NCBI GenBank assembly: GCA_025463605.1
Contig: JAODAV010000010.1
Coordinates: 62,001-126,000, forward strand
DNA from: Rhodoglobus sp.
Lineage (GTDB): Bacteria > Actinomycetota > Actinomycetes > Actinomycetales > Microbacteriaceae
Direction of reading: 5' to 3'
Length of the DNA stretch: 64,000 nt
Below, piece after piece: positions 24,515 through 32,415 of the stretch. The translations under genes and the position numbers were made by a program. The first letter of the stretch is position 1. Each line of letters starts with the position of its first letter. A model generated the notes under the pieces. It was given only the letters and a program-made list of their open reading frames with translations. It did no database searches and was not told where the DNA came from.

Positions 24515-25734
24515 GCCGTTGCCGCATCGTCATCACGCTCGGCTGAAGGGGGCCGGATGCCGTAGAGCGCCTCGAGACCCGTCACGACATCGTGCAGCCG
24601 GCCTTCCGCCGCGAGCTCGCGGGCCCGCACCGACGGGCCGTGCAGCAGCACCCCCGCCAGATGCCGGAGGGCCGCTTCAGTCTCGTCGCCCGCGCCCCGG
24701 GCACGAGCCCGCGCGATCTCGGCGTCGAGCAGTGCCAGTACGTGCGTGCGCAGGGCGACGATCGCCGGTTCGGCGTCGGTCTCGGCGGCGAAGCCGGCGG
24801 CGGCGGAGTGCACGAGCGCCCTGGCCGTGTCGTGCGCGGCGAGCTCCTCGAGCGGCGCGTGGAGGCTGATCGTCTCGAGGTCGAGCAATTCGATGCCCGG
24901 TAGGTCCGCGATAGCGGGATCCACGTTGCGGGGCAGGCCGAGGTCGATCACGATGCGCCGTGACTCGCCGCCGAAGCGCTCGACACCGAGCACGGTGCTC
25001 GCGGTGCAGGTGATTACCACATCGACGTCGAAGTCGTCGCTCACCGTGATGCCGTACCTGGCCGCGAACGCAGCGGCACGGCCGCTCGGCGAGAAGACCC
25101 GGATATCGCTCGCGCCGAGGTCGCGAAGCGCGGCTAAAGTCGTCGCGGCGTAGCGACCGGTGCCCACGATGAGTACTCGCGTCTGCGCCCAATCGCCGAG
25201 TCGACTCGACGCGAGCTCGAGCGCGAGTCGCACGAGCGAGCGATCACGCCCGCCGAGCGCAGTGGTGTTCTTCACGCCCCGGCTCGTGTGGGTCGCCCGC
25301 TGGAACAGGCGCTCGAGGTCCCGGCTCGTGGTGCCGTCCGCTCGCGCGCGGTCGAGAGCGCGCCCGACCTGGCCCGCGATCTCGTCCTCGCCGATGACGA
25401 GGGATTCGAGGCCGGAGGTCACCGCGAAGAGGTGCGCCGCGACATCCGGGCCCTCGTGCACTGCTATCGACGCACGCAGGTCATCCACCGCAACACCGCT
25501 CGCCTCACTGAGGGCAGCAAGGGTCGACGCGACCGCAACGGCCGATGCGGCGGTGAGCGGTTCGTCGATGTCGAGGTAGGCCTCGAAACGATTGCAGGTC
25601 GCGAGCACGACGGCTCCACTGACGAAGTCGCTCGAGGCAACGAGCGACGCGGTCGCTCCCGGCGCGGCCACCGAGAGGCTCTCGAGAAGCTCGAAGCTCG
25701 CGTTTCGGTGGTTCGAGCTAAGGCACAGGAGCAC
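24511..25734 (-). CDS. hemA: Glutamyl-tRNA reductase
   Basis: A 407-aa enzyme of the C5 route that reduces glutamyl-tRNA to glutamate-1-semialdehyde, the substrate of HemL encoded downstream on the other strand. The N-terminus LLCLSSNHRNASFELLE is typical, with the catalytic Cys in VLATCNRFEAYL (near residue 47). SLVIGEDEIAGQVGRAL and the NADPH-binding VLIVGTGRYAATTLAAL follow. The C-terminal dimerisation domain is present. GTG 25734 is supported by homology at the very start of the protein and by TAACAT 6 nt upstream. It runs divergently from hemE, 16 bp away. Confidence 0.93.
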   Translation of the reverse strand: MLLCLSSNHRNASFELLESLSVAAPGATASLVASSDFVSGAVVLATCNRFEAYLDIDEPLTAASAVAVASTLAALSEASGVAVDDLRASIAVHEGPDVAAHLFAVTSGLESLVIGEDEIAGQVGRALDRARADGTTSRDLERLFQRATHTSRGVKNTTALGGRDRSLVRLALELASSRLGDWAQTRVLIVGTGRYAATTLAALRDLGASDIRVFSPSGRAAAFAARYGITVSDDFDVDVVITCTASTVLGVERFGGESRRIVIDLGLPRNVDPAIADLPGIELLDLETISLHAPLEELAAHDTARALVHSAAAGFAAETDAEPAIVALRTHVLALLDAEIARARARGAGDETEAALRHLAGVLLHGPSVRARELAAEGRLHDVVTGLEALYGIRPPSAERDDDAATA

Positions 25735-25750
25735 GACCTAATGTTAACCC
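25735..25750. promoter_or_regulatory. Shared divergent hemA/hemE promoter core
   Basis: Only GACCTAATGTTAACCC separates the two GTG start codons. On the plus strand TAATGT (25739-25744) is 6 nt before hemE; on the minus strand TAACAT (25746-25741) is 6 nt before hemA. The two -10 candidates overlap by four bases, so both mRNAs would be leaderless and polymerase could occupy only one at a time. Each -35 would fall inside the opposite gene. Confidence 0.6.
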
Positions 25751-26815
25751 GTGCCACTCCCCATCGATCATCCGCTCGTCGACGGCCGCACCGGCACCTC
25801 CCATCTGGTTCGCGCGTATCGCGGAGATCGACCCGAGACGACACCCGTGTGGTTCATGCGTCAGGCCGGCCGCTCCCTGCCGGAGTACCGCGAGTTGCGG
25901 GTCGGCAATGAGATGCTCGACGCCTGCCTCACACCCGAACTCGCGAGCGAGATCACCCTGCAGCCGGTGCGGCGGCACGGTGTGGATGCCGCGATCTTCT
26001 TCAGCGACATCGTCATTCCCGTGAAACTCGCCGGGGTCGAGGTGGAGATCGTGCCGGGCCGCGGCCCCGTGATCGCGGAGCCGATTCGCACCGCCTCGGA
26101 TGTCGCGCGCCTGCGGCCACTCGAGCCGCACGCGCTCGCTCCCATCATCGAGGGCGTCGCGCGTACCGTCGCAGAGCTCGGCGCAACACCCCTCATCGGC
26201 TTCGCGGGCGCGCCGTTCACGCTCGCCTCCTACCTCGTCGAAGGCGGGCCCTCGAAGGACCAGCAGCGCGCGCGCACCCTCATGTACTCGGACCCGCAGA
26301 CCTGGGCGACCCTGCTGAATTGGTGTGCGGATGTCGCGGGCGAGTTCCTTCGGGCGCAAGTGGTCGCGGGCGCATCGGCGGCCCAGCTCTTCGACTCGTG
26401 GGTGGGTTCCCTCTCCGAGCAGCAGTACGTACGCCGCGTTGCCCCGCACTCGAAGCGCGCCCTCTCGCACCTGCGCGGGCTCGATGTGCCGAAGGTGCAT
26501 TTCGGCGTCGGGAGCGGCGAGGTGCTCAAAGCCATGCACAACATCGGGGCGGACGTCATGGGCGTCGACTGGCGCATCCCGCTCGACGAGGCGGAGCGCC
26601 GACTCGGCGGCGGCGTTCCGCTGCAGGGGAATATCGACCCCGCGCTCCTCGGTGCGCCCTGGCACATTCTCGAGGCCCACGTGCGCGACGTGATGCAGCG
26701 GGGCATGTCCGCCCCGTCGCACGTCGTCAACCTGGGTCACGGCGTGCCGCCCGAGACCGATCCCGACGTGCTGACGCGCATCGTGGAGTTGGTGCATGGT
26801 GTCGGTGGGCACTGA
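25751..26815 (+). CDS. hemE: Uroporphyrinogen decarboxylase
   Basis: A 354-aa enzyme removing four carboxyls from uroporphyrinogen III to give coproporphyrinogen III. PVWFMRQAGRSLPEYR near residue 32 is the signature with the catalytic Arg, and IFFSDIVIP carries the key Asp. GFAGAPFTLASYLVEGG and HFGVGSG are also conserved. It begins at GTG 25751, consistent with family N-termini of the type 'LP.DHPLVDGRT'. The last 20 bases overlap the next gene, so hemE and cgoX are translationally coupled. Confidence 0.95.
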   Translation: MPLPIDHPLVDGRTGTSHLVRAYRGDRPETTPVWFMRQAGRSLPEYRELRVGNEMLDACLTPELASEITLQPVRRHGVDAAIFFSDIVIPVKLAGVEVEIVPGRGPVIAEPIRTASDVARLRPLEPHALAPIIEGVARTVAELGATPLIGFAGAPFTLASYLVEGGPSKDQQRARTLMYSDPQTWATLLNWCADVAGEFLRAQVVAGASAAQLFDSWVGSLSEQQYVRRVAPHSKRALSHLRGLDVPKVHFGVGSGEVLKAMHNIGADVMGVDWRIPLDEAERRLGGGVPLQGNIDPALLGAPWHILEAHVRDVMQRGMSAPSHVVNLGHGVPPETDPDVLTRIVELVHGVGGH

Positions 26816-28022
26816 CTTCACCATCGTCGGAGGCGGAATCGCCGGACTCGTGATGGCGTACCGCCTCGCCGGTGCGGGGCGGTCCGTCACCCTCCTCGAG
26901 GCGAGCGACCGGCTCGGCGGCACGGTCGCATCCCACCGTGTGGGCGGCCTCGACCTCGACGCCGGCGCGGAAAGCTTCGCGCGGCGCGGTGGTACCGTGG
27001 CGGCGCTCGCGGTCGAGCTGGGACTCGGCGGTGACGTGGTCGCGCCGACGACGGGCGGGGCGTGGCTGCAACCCGTGGCAGGGCACCCCGTGCCACTTCC
27101 CGCGGCGGGCATTCTGGGCATCCCCGGCACACCGCTCGCGAGGGACGTGATTGCAGTCGTGGGCACCGCTGGTGCAATCCGGGCGCAACTTGACGCCGTC
27201 ATCCCGTCGTCGTGGGCGCGCAAGTCGCAGACCTTAGGCGCGCTAGTGCGGCGCCGCATGGGTTCTGCCGTGCTCGAACGCCTCGTCGCGCCGGTCGTGC
27301 ACGGGGTCTACTCCGTGCATCCCGACGACCTCGCGCTCGACCGGGTCGCGGGCCTGCGCCCCGCGTTCGCGCAGGAAGGCTCGCTTTCCGCGGCGGTGCG
27401 CTACCTGGGCGAGGCGGCGCCGTCCGGCTCGGCCGTGGAGGGCATTCGAGGCGGAGTGCACCGACTCGTGGTCGAACTTCTCGCCGAGCTCGAGCGGTTC
27501 GGCGTGGACGTTCAGCTCGGCCGCGCCGTCACCTCCCTCGAAGGGCTCGACGGAACAGTGGTTGTCGCGGCTCCCGGAGTGCTCGCGCCCCTCGGCGGCC
27601 GCCGCGTCGTGCTGGCAACCCTCGTAGTGGAGAGCCCCGCACTCGATGCCGCGCCGCGCGGCTCCGGCCTTCTCGTCGCACCGGGTGCACGAGCGGTGCG
27701 CGCCCGGGCGCTCACCCACTCGACCGCGAAGTGGGAGTGGCTGCGCGAGCGCGCCGCGGGCCGGCACGTGCTGCGGCTCTCTTATGACCACGAGCCCGAA
27801 CGCCTCTCCGAGGTCGCGAGGTCGGATGCCGCCGCGCTCCTGGGCGTCGACCTCCCGGCCGAGAGCATCGTCGATTTCGCTCGCGTCGAATGGACTCGCC
27901 CCGCGCCGCTCACCCCGCCGCCCGGCGGCCCGGTCGTCGTGGGTGAGACCGTGGGAGGCAGCGGCATCGCCGGCATCGTCGCCCACTCCAACTCGACAGC
28001 GGAACAGCTGCTCGACCGCTGA
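26796..28022 (+). CDS. cgoX: Coproporphyrinogen III oxidase (HemY-type), coproporphyrin-dependent branch
   Basis: A 408-aa FAD enzyme. The dinucleotide motif TIVGGGIAGLVMAYRLA (residues 8-24) is followed by LLEASDRLGGTV. VHGVYSVHPDDLALDRV is the HemY family segment, and the C-terminus GGSGIAGIVAHSNSTA contains the second FAD contact. In actinobacteria with HemQ and [2Fe-2S] ferrochelatase, this enzyme oxidises coproporphyrinogen III to coproporphyrin III. GTG codons at 26799 and 26805 are alternative starts. A repeat-rich 583-bp interval separates it from chdC. Confidence 0.9.
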   Translation: MVSVGTDFTIVGGGIAGLVMAYRLAGAGRSVTLLEASDRLGGTVASHRVGGLDLDAGAESFARRGGTVAALAVELGLGGDVVAPTTGGAWLQPVAGHPVPLPAAGILGIPGTPLARDVIAVVGTAGAIRAQLDAVIPSSWARKSQTLGALVRRRMGSAVLERLVAPVVHGVYSVHPDDLALDRVAGLRPAFAQEGSLSAAVRYLGEAAPSGSAVEGIRGGVHRLVVELLAELERFGVDVQLGRAVTSLEGLDGTVVVAAPGVLAPLGGRRVVLATLVVESPALDAAPRGSGLLVAPGARAVRARALTHSTAKWEWLRERAAGRHVLRLSYDHEPERLSEVARSDAAALLGVDLPAESIVDFARVEWTRPAPLTPPPGGPVVVGETVGGSGIAGIVAHSNSTAEQLLDR

Positions 28023-28207
28023 GCGGGCCGACCCCCCGCCCGCCGCGCGTAACTCCTGCACCTCGCCGCCACCGCGCCTACCGCGCGCCCCACCCCGCCT
28101 ACCGCGCCCACAACTCCTGCACCTCGCCGCCACCGCGCCTACCCCGCGCCCCACCCCGCCTACCGCGCGCACAACTCCCGCACCCGTCGCCCACCTCGCC
28201 CGGCGCC

Positions 28208-28307
28208 CGCGCATAACTCCTGCAACTCGTCCCACCCTCGCGGGTTCACCCCAGCATTCGCGGCCCGCGTCGGCGGCCCGGCGGCGAGATTGCAGGAGTT
28301 GTGCGCG
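28208..28307. repeat. Palindromic element, family B, copy 1
   Basis: About 100 bp bounded by CGCGCATAACTCCTGCAA and TTGCAGGAGTTGTGCGCG, an inverted repeat with one mismatch. The interior (CGTCCCACCCTCG...GCGGCGAGA) is nearly identical to copy 2. There is no coding capacity, so it resembles a MITE or REP-type element moved by an enzyme encoded elsewhere. Confidence 0.75.
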
Positions 28308-28382
28308 GCGACGACGCGGAAACCCCGGCGGCAGCCGCTGCGGCCGCACTGCTCGCCCTACTGGGCGCAATTGCCGGCGCTT

Positions 28383-28480
28383 GCGCATAACTCCTGCAAT
28401 TCGTCCCACCCTCGCCGGTTCACCCCAGCATTCGCGGCCCGCGTCGGCGGCCCGGCGGCGAGATTGCAGGAGTTATGCGC
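28383..28480. repeat. Palindromic element, family B, copy 2
   Basis: About 98 bp with a perfect 17-bp terminal inverted repeat, GCGCATAACTCCTGCAA and its complement. It has the same orientation as copy 1, with a centre-to-centre distance near 175 bp. It ends 126 bp before the chdC ATG, so it may be transcribed as part of the haem mRNA and fold into a long hairpin. Confidence 0.78.
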
Positions 28481-28605
28481 GGCGGCGACGCGGAAGCTGC
28501 TGCGCGGAAGCCGCTACGGCGGCCGCTACGGCGGCCGCATCCCTGAGCGACGGCGGCTGGGCCCACGGATTCGCCAACCACGACCGCACAAGCAAGGATG
28601 GAAGC

Positions 28606-29262
28606 ATGCCTGACGACGCCGAAAACCTCGGCTACACCCTCTGGTCCGTGCTGCGCCGCGACCCTCAACTGAAGCCCGAGATGCGCGACCTGGCTGACGC
28701 TGTCGCCGCAGTCGAGGCATCCGGGGTCACCGTTCGCGGGTTCTACGACGTGTCGTCGATCCGGGCCGACGCCGACCTCATGATCTGGCTGCACGGCGCC
28801 GAACCGCAGAAGCTGCAGTGGGCCCTGCGCGAGTTGCGGCGCGCGCTGCCAGGCCTGCTGCCGACGTGGAACGCACTCGGAGTGCATCGCGATGCCGAGT
28901 TCACGGCCAACCACCTGCCCGCTTTCATGCGGGGCACAGAGCCTTCAGGCTGGCTGACGGTCTACCCGTTCGTGCGCTCCTACGAGTGGTACTTGCTTCC
29001 CGACGACGAGCGGCGGGCGATGCTCGGACAGCACGGACGCAAAGGCGCCGAGTTCTCGCAAGTGCTCGCGAACACGGTCGCGAGCTTCGCCCTCGGCGAT
29101 TACGAATGGATCCTCGCGCTCGAAGCACCAGAGCTCGTGGATCTCGTGGACCTCATGCGCCACCTGCGGCAGACGGATGCGCGCCGGCACGTTCGCGAGG
29201 AGATCCCGTTCTACACCGGGCGACGCATCTCGCTCGAGGAGATCGCGGAGGTGCTCTCGTGA
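28606..29262 (+). CDS. chdC: Coproheme decarboxylase (HemQ)
   Basis: A 218-aa member of the chlorite-dismutase superfamily that converts coproheme to haem b with peroxide, the last step of the coproporphyrin pathway. ATG 28606 is preceded by AAGGATGG with 8-nt spacing, and the protein begins at the family's usual point (NLGYTLWSVLRRD). The segment TVYPFVRSYEWYLLP (Tyr120 is the probable catalytic tyrosine) and MLGQHGRKGAEF (His143, proximal haem ligand) are the functional signatures. The stop overlaps the ferrochelatase GTG by four bases. Confidence 0.92.
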   Translation: MPDDAENLGYTLWSVLRRDPQLKPEMRDLADAVAAVEASGVTVRGFYDVSSIRADADLMIWLHGAEPQKLQWALRELRRALPGLLPTWNALGVHRDAEFTANHLPAFMRGTEPSGWLTVYPFVRSYEWYLLPDDERRAMLGQHGRKGAEFSQVLANTVASFALGDYEWILALEAPELVDLVDLMRHLRQTDARRHVREEIPFYTGRRISLEEIAEVLS

Positions 29263-30452
29263 ATGTCCCGGGTGCCACGGACGCGGCGAAGAGCGGCCCG
29301 GAGCACGTGGAGGTGCCGGTCGCCTACGACGCGATTCTGCTCGCGTCGTTCGGCGGGCCCGAGGGACAGCACGACGTGATCCCGTTCCTGCGCAATGTCA
29401 CGCGCGGCCGAGGCATCCCGGAGGAGCGGCTCGAGGAGGTCGCCCACCACTACCGGGCGTTCGGCGGCGTGAGTCCCATCAATGCCCAGAATCGCGAGCT
29501 CAAGACGGCCCTCGAGGCGGAGCTCGTCGGCCGCGGCATCGCGCTGCCGGTGCTGTGGGGCAATCGCAATTGGGCGCCGTACCTGCGCGACGCCCTCACG
29601 GAGGCCCACGAACGCGGTTTCACGAAGCTGCTCGCGATCGGTACGAGCGCCTACAGCTCGTACTCGAGTTGCCGCCAATACCGCGAGGACTACGCCATCG
29701 CCCTCGAGGAGACGGGCCTCGGTGGGGTGATCCAGATCGACAAAGTACGGCAGTTCTTCGACCACCCCGGCTTCGTGCAGCCTTTCATCGACGGGGTGCG
29801 TGCGGGGCTGCAGGATGTCGCGGCGCACGGCATCCCCGTGGAGCAGACTCGCGTGCTCTTCGCGACCCACTCCATCCCCACGGCTGACGCGGAGCGCAGC
29901 GGACCCGACGGCAACGCGTACCAGGCGCAGCACCTCGCCGTTGCCGAGGTCGTCATGCGCGGTGGAGCCATGACCGATCGCGCCAGCGATCCGGCGACCC
30001 CAGCGCCGAAGGAGCCTGCGACTGAGGATCCGAGTGCGGTGGCATGGGACCTCGTGTACCAGTCCCGGTCAGGCCCGCCAACGCAACCGTGGCTGGAACC
30101 CGACATCAACGACCGCATCGCCGAACTCGCGGCCGAGGGCGTGAAGGGTGTGGTGATCGTTCCGCTGGGTTTCATCTCCGACCACATGGAGGTGAAGTGG
30201 GATCTCGACACCGAAGCCATGGAGACGGCGCAGCAGCACGGCATATTCGCGGTGCGCGTGCCGACGCCCGGTGTGCACGCTGCGTTCGTGAGCGGCCTCG
30301 TCGATCTCGTGCTCGAGCGGCTGAACGGGACTCCCACGAGCGAGCGCCCGGCGCTCACCGAGCTGGGCCCGTGGTTCGACGTGTGTCGCCCCGGTTGCTG
30401 CGAGAACGTGCGGCTGGGCTTCAAACCCGCGCTCGCGGGGATCGCGCCATGA
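29259..30452 (+). CDS. cpfC: Coproporphyrin ferrochelatase with [2Fe-2S] cluster
   Basis: A 397-aa protein starting at GTG 29259 (GTGA overlap). It inserts iron into coproporphyrin III. LLASFGGPEGQHDVIPFL opens the fold, and LFATHSIP carries the catalytic His. VCRPGCCEN near the C-terminus plus the Cys in SSYSSCRQYR provide the four cysteines that bind the actinobacterial [2Fe-2S] cluster. A low-complexity Pro/Ala insert (residues about 235-260) after VVMRGGA is longer than usual. Its stop is embedded in the ATG of hemC. Confidence 0.93.
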   Translation: MNVPGATDAAKSGPEHVEVPVAYDAILLASFGGPEGQHDVIPFLRNVTRGRGIPEERLEEVAHHYRAFGGVSPINAQNRELKTALEAELVGRGIALPVLWGNRNWAPYLRDALTEAHERGFTKLLAIGTSAYSSYSSCRQYREDYAIALEETGLGGVIQIDKVRQFFDHPGFVQPFIDGVRAGLQDVAAHGIPVEQTRVLFATHSIPTADAERSGPDGNAYQAQHLAVAEVVMRGGAMTDRASDPATPAPKEPATEDPSAVAWDLVYQSRSGPPTQPWLEPDINDRIAELAAEGVKGVVIVPLGFISDHMEVKWDLDTEAMETAQQHGIFAVRVPTPGVHAAFVSGLVDLVLERLNGTPTSERPALTELGPWFDVCRPGCCENVRLGFKPALAGIAP

Positions 30453-30474
30453 CCGTTCGAGAGCCTCAGGGCCC
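30449..30474 (+). repeat. 26-bp start-codon repeat, copy 2
   Basis: Identical to 20654-20679, beginning exactly at the hemC ATG. It encodes MTVREPQG and half of the next codon pair. It lies over the cpfC stop codon, so the block contributes both the stop (TGA) of one gene and the start of the next. Confidence 0.85.
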
Positions 30475-31399
30475 AGCCCCCCGGGAGCCGCGCGGCAATG
30501 CCCTGCGCATCGGTACTCGCGGTAGCGCCCTCGCCCTCGCCCAGACCCAGACGATCGCGGACGCTCTCGCCGCACGTGGCGCCGAGGTGCAGCTCGTCAC
30601 GATCTCGACGGTGGGCGACCGCTCGACCGAGTCGCTCGCGAGCCTCGGCGGTACGGGCGTTTTCGCGACGGCACTTCGCGACACGCTGCTCGCCGGCGAG
30701 GTGGATGTCGTGGTGCACTCGCTCAAGGATCTTCCGACCGCGGCCCACCCGGGGCTCGCGATCGGGGCAATACCGAAGAGGGCGGATGCCCGCGACGCCC
30801 TGTGCGCGCGCGACGCCCTCACTCTCGACACGCTGCCCGCGGGCGCTCGGGTCGGCACGGGCTCCCCGCGCCGCGCCGCCCAGTTGCGCTCGCGGCGCGA
30901 CGACCTCGAGATCGTCGACCTGCGCGGCAACGTGGACACTCGCTTGCGCAAGGTGGCGGACGGTGAACTCGACGCTGTGATTCTCGCCGCGGCGGGGCTC
31001 GAGCGCCTGGGCCGGCTCGACGCGATCACCCAGCACCTCGGCCTCGATGACTGGCCCACGGCGCCCGGGCAGGGCGCCCTCGCGATCGAGGTGCGTTCTG
31101 GGGACGAGAAGCTCGTGAAGGCGCTCGACCACGCGACCTCGCGCATCGTCGTCGAGGCCGAGCGCCGCACCCTGGCCTTGCTCGAGGCGGGCTGCTCAGC
31201 TCCCGTTGGGGCACACGCGCTCATCGACGACGGGATGCTGTTCCTCTCGGCTCGGGTCTATGGCCCGTCGAGCTATGTCACCAGTTCCCACGCGCTGTAC
31301 GTGTCAGACGCGAAGGATCCCGCCGGTGATGTCGCAGCGCGCGTGTCGAAGGAGCTCTTCGACCAGGGCGCGGCCGAGCTGATTGGAGCACGATCCTGA
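30449..31399 (+). CDS. hemC: Hydroxymethylbilane synthase (porphobilinogen deaminase)
   Basis: A 316-aa enzyme joining four porphobilinogen molecules. The conserved protein starts only at residue 19 ([15 protein letters not shown]); the first 18 residues are a repeat-derived extension absent from the family. [10 protein letters not shown] and [11 protein letters not shown] are substrate-binding signatures, and [13 protein letters not shown] holds the Cys that carries the dipyrromethane cofactor. ATG overlaps the cpfC stop (ATGA), and the stop overlaps hemB (TGATG), in keeping with a tightly coupled operon. Confidence 0.94.
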   Translation: MTVREPQGPAPREPRGNALRIGTRGSALALAQTQTIADALAARGAEVQLVTISTVGDRSTESLASLGGTGVFATALRDTLLAGEVDVVVHSLKDLPTAAHPGLAIGAIPKRADARDALCARDALTLDTLPAGARVGTGSPRRAAQLRSRRDDLEIVDLRGNVDTRLRKVADGELDAVILAAAGLERLGRLDAITQHLGLDDWPTAPGQGALAIEVRSGDEKLVKALDHATSRIVVEAERRTLALLEAGCSAPVGAHALIDDGMLFLSARVYGPSSYVTSSHALYVSDAKDPAGDVAARVSKELFDQGAAELIGARS

Positions 31400-32415
31400 T
31401 GCAACCCCCGCTGATCCGACCCCGGCGACTGCGAGCGACCCCGGCCATGCGCCGCCTCGTCGCTGAGACGCGCATGCACCCGGCGCAACTCATCCTGCCG
31501 CTCTTCGTGCGGGAGGGCGCGAGCCAGCCGGCACCGATCTCGTCGATGCCGGGCGTCGTGCAGCACACACTCGACTCACTGCGCCGCGAGATCGCCGCGG
31601 CCGCGGAGGCGGGCATCGGCGGTGTCATGCTCTTCGGTGTTCCCGAGGTGAAGGATGCCGTGGGCTCCGGTGCGACGGATCCGAACGGCATCCTCAACGT
31701 CGCCACGCGCGCGGCCGTTGCCGAGGCGGGCGACGCGCTGGTCGTGCAGACGGACTTGTGCCTCGACGAGTTCACCGACCACGGCCACTGCGGTGTTCTC
31801 GACTCCTCGGGGCGCGTGGACAACGACGCCTCCCTCGAGCGATACCGCGAGATGGGTGTCGCGCAGGCCGAGGCGGGGTCCCAGCTCATCGGGCTGAGCG
31901 GCATGATGGACGGCCAGGTCGCAGCGGTGCGCGACGCGCTCGACTCTGCGGGTCATCCTGAAACTCCCTTACTCGGTTACGCGGCCAAGTACGCGTCTGC
32001 CTTCTATGGGCCGTTCCGCGAGGCGGTGCAGTCGTCGCTCGAGGGGGATCGCCGAACCTACCAGCTCGATCCGGCCAACGCTCGCGAGGGTGCTCGGGAA
32101 GTGCTGCTCGACGTCGAGGAGGGCGCCGACATCGTCATGGTGAAACCGGCGATGAGCTACCTCGACGTGCTCGCAGACGCGGCCGCCACGAGCCCCGTGC
32201 CCGTGTGGGCCTACCAGGTGAGCGGCGAGTTCGCGATGATCGAGGCCGCGGCCGCGAACGGGTGGATCGACCGTCGCCGCGCGATCGAGGAGTCGGTCAC
32301 GAGCATCCGGCGGGCGGGTGCGGATGCCGTGCTCACCTATTTCGCGATCGAGCTGGCCACCTGGCTGAGGGCCGGGCCCACGCCGCCGGTTCCGGCGCAG
32401 CGCGGAGCGATGTGA
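31399..32415 (+). CDS. hemB: Delta-aminolevulinic acid dehydratase (porphobilinogen synthase)
   Basis: A 338-aa enzyme condensing two 5-aminolevulinate molecules. The metal-site segment reads [14 protein letters not shown], where the CxCx...C zinc triad is incomplete (Cys, Asp, Cys), suggesting a magnesium-type or mixed metal requirement. [15 protein letters not shown] contains the first active Lys and [12 protein letters not shown] the Schiff-base Lys. It overlaps hemC by one base and hemL by four bases (GTGA). Confidence 0.94.
   Translation: MQPPLIRPRRLRATPAMRRLVAETRMHPAQLILPLFVREGASQPAPISSMPGVVQHTLDSLRREIAAAAEAGIGGVMLFGVPEVKDAVGSGATDPNGILNVATRAAVAEAGDALVVQTDLCLDEFTDHGHCGVLDSSGRVDNDASLERYREMGVAQAEAGSQLIGLSGMMDGQVAAVRDALDSAGHPETPLLGYAAKYASAFYGPFREAVQSSLEGDRRTYQLDPANAREGAREVLLDVEEGADIVMVKPAMSYLDVLADAAATSPVPVWAYQVSGEFAMIEAAAANGWIDRRRAIEESVTSIRRAGADAVLTYFAIELATWLRAGPTPPVPAQRGAM

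Larger units (their letters stand above)
28023..28605. other. Gene-free, repeat-rich interval within the haem gene run
   Basis: No gene is supported between cgoX and chdC. The first part (28042-28178) has two to three degenerate copies of a unit starting (C)AACTCCTGCACC followed by CGCC/ACCGCGCC tracts. Two well-formed palindromic elements follow at 28208-28307 and 28383-28480. A 12-bp duplication GCTACGGCGGCC stands at about 28512-28535. Long open frames cross the region only because of its extreme GC content. Confidence 0.7.

Noticed and set aside
28042-28480. Possible CRISPR-like array
   Set aside because: Units are palindromic pairs and degenerate tracts, not equal repeats with unique spacers, and no cas genes are present.
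27646-28605. Extension of chdC upstream through the repeat region (538-codon frame)
   Set aside because: The extra part is Pro/Thr/Ser repeats encoded by palindromic elements. The HemQ family start and Shine-Dalgarno site are at 28606.
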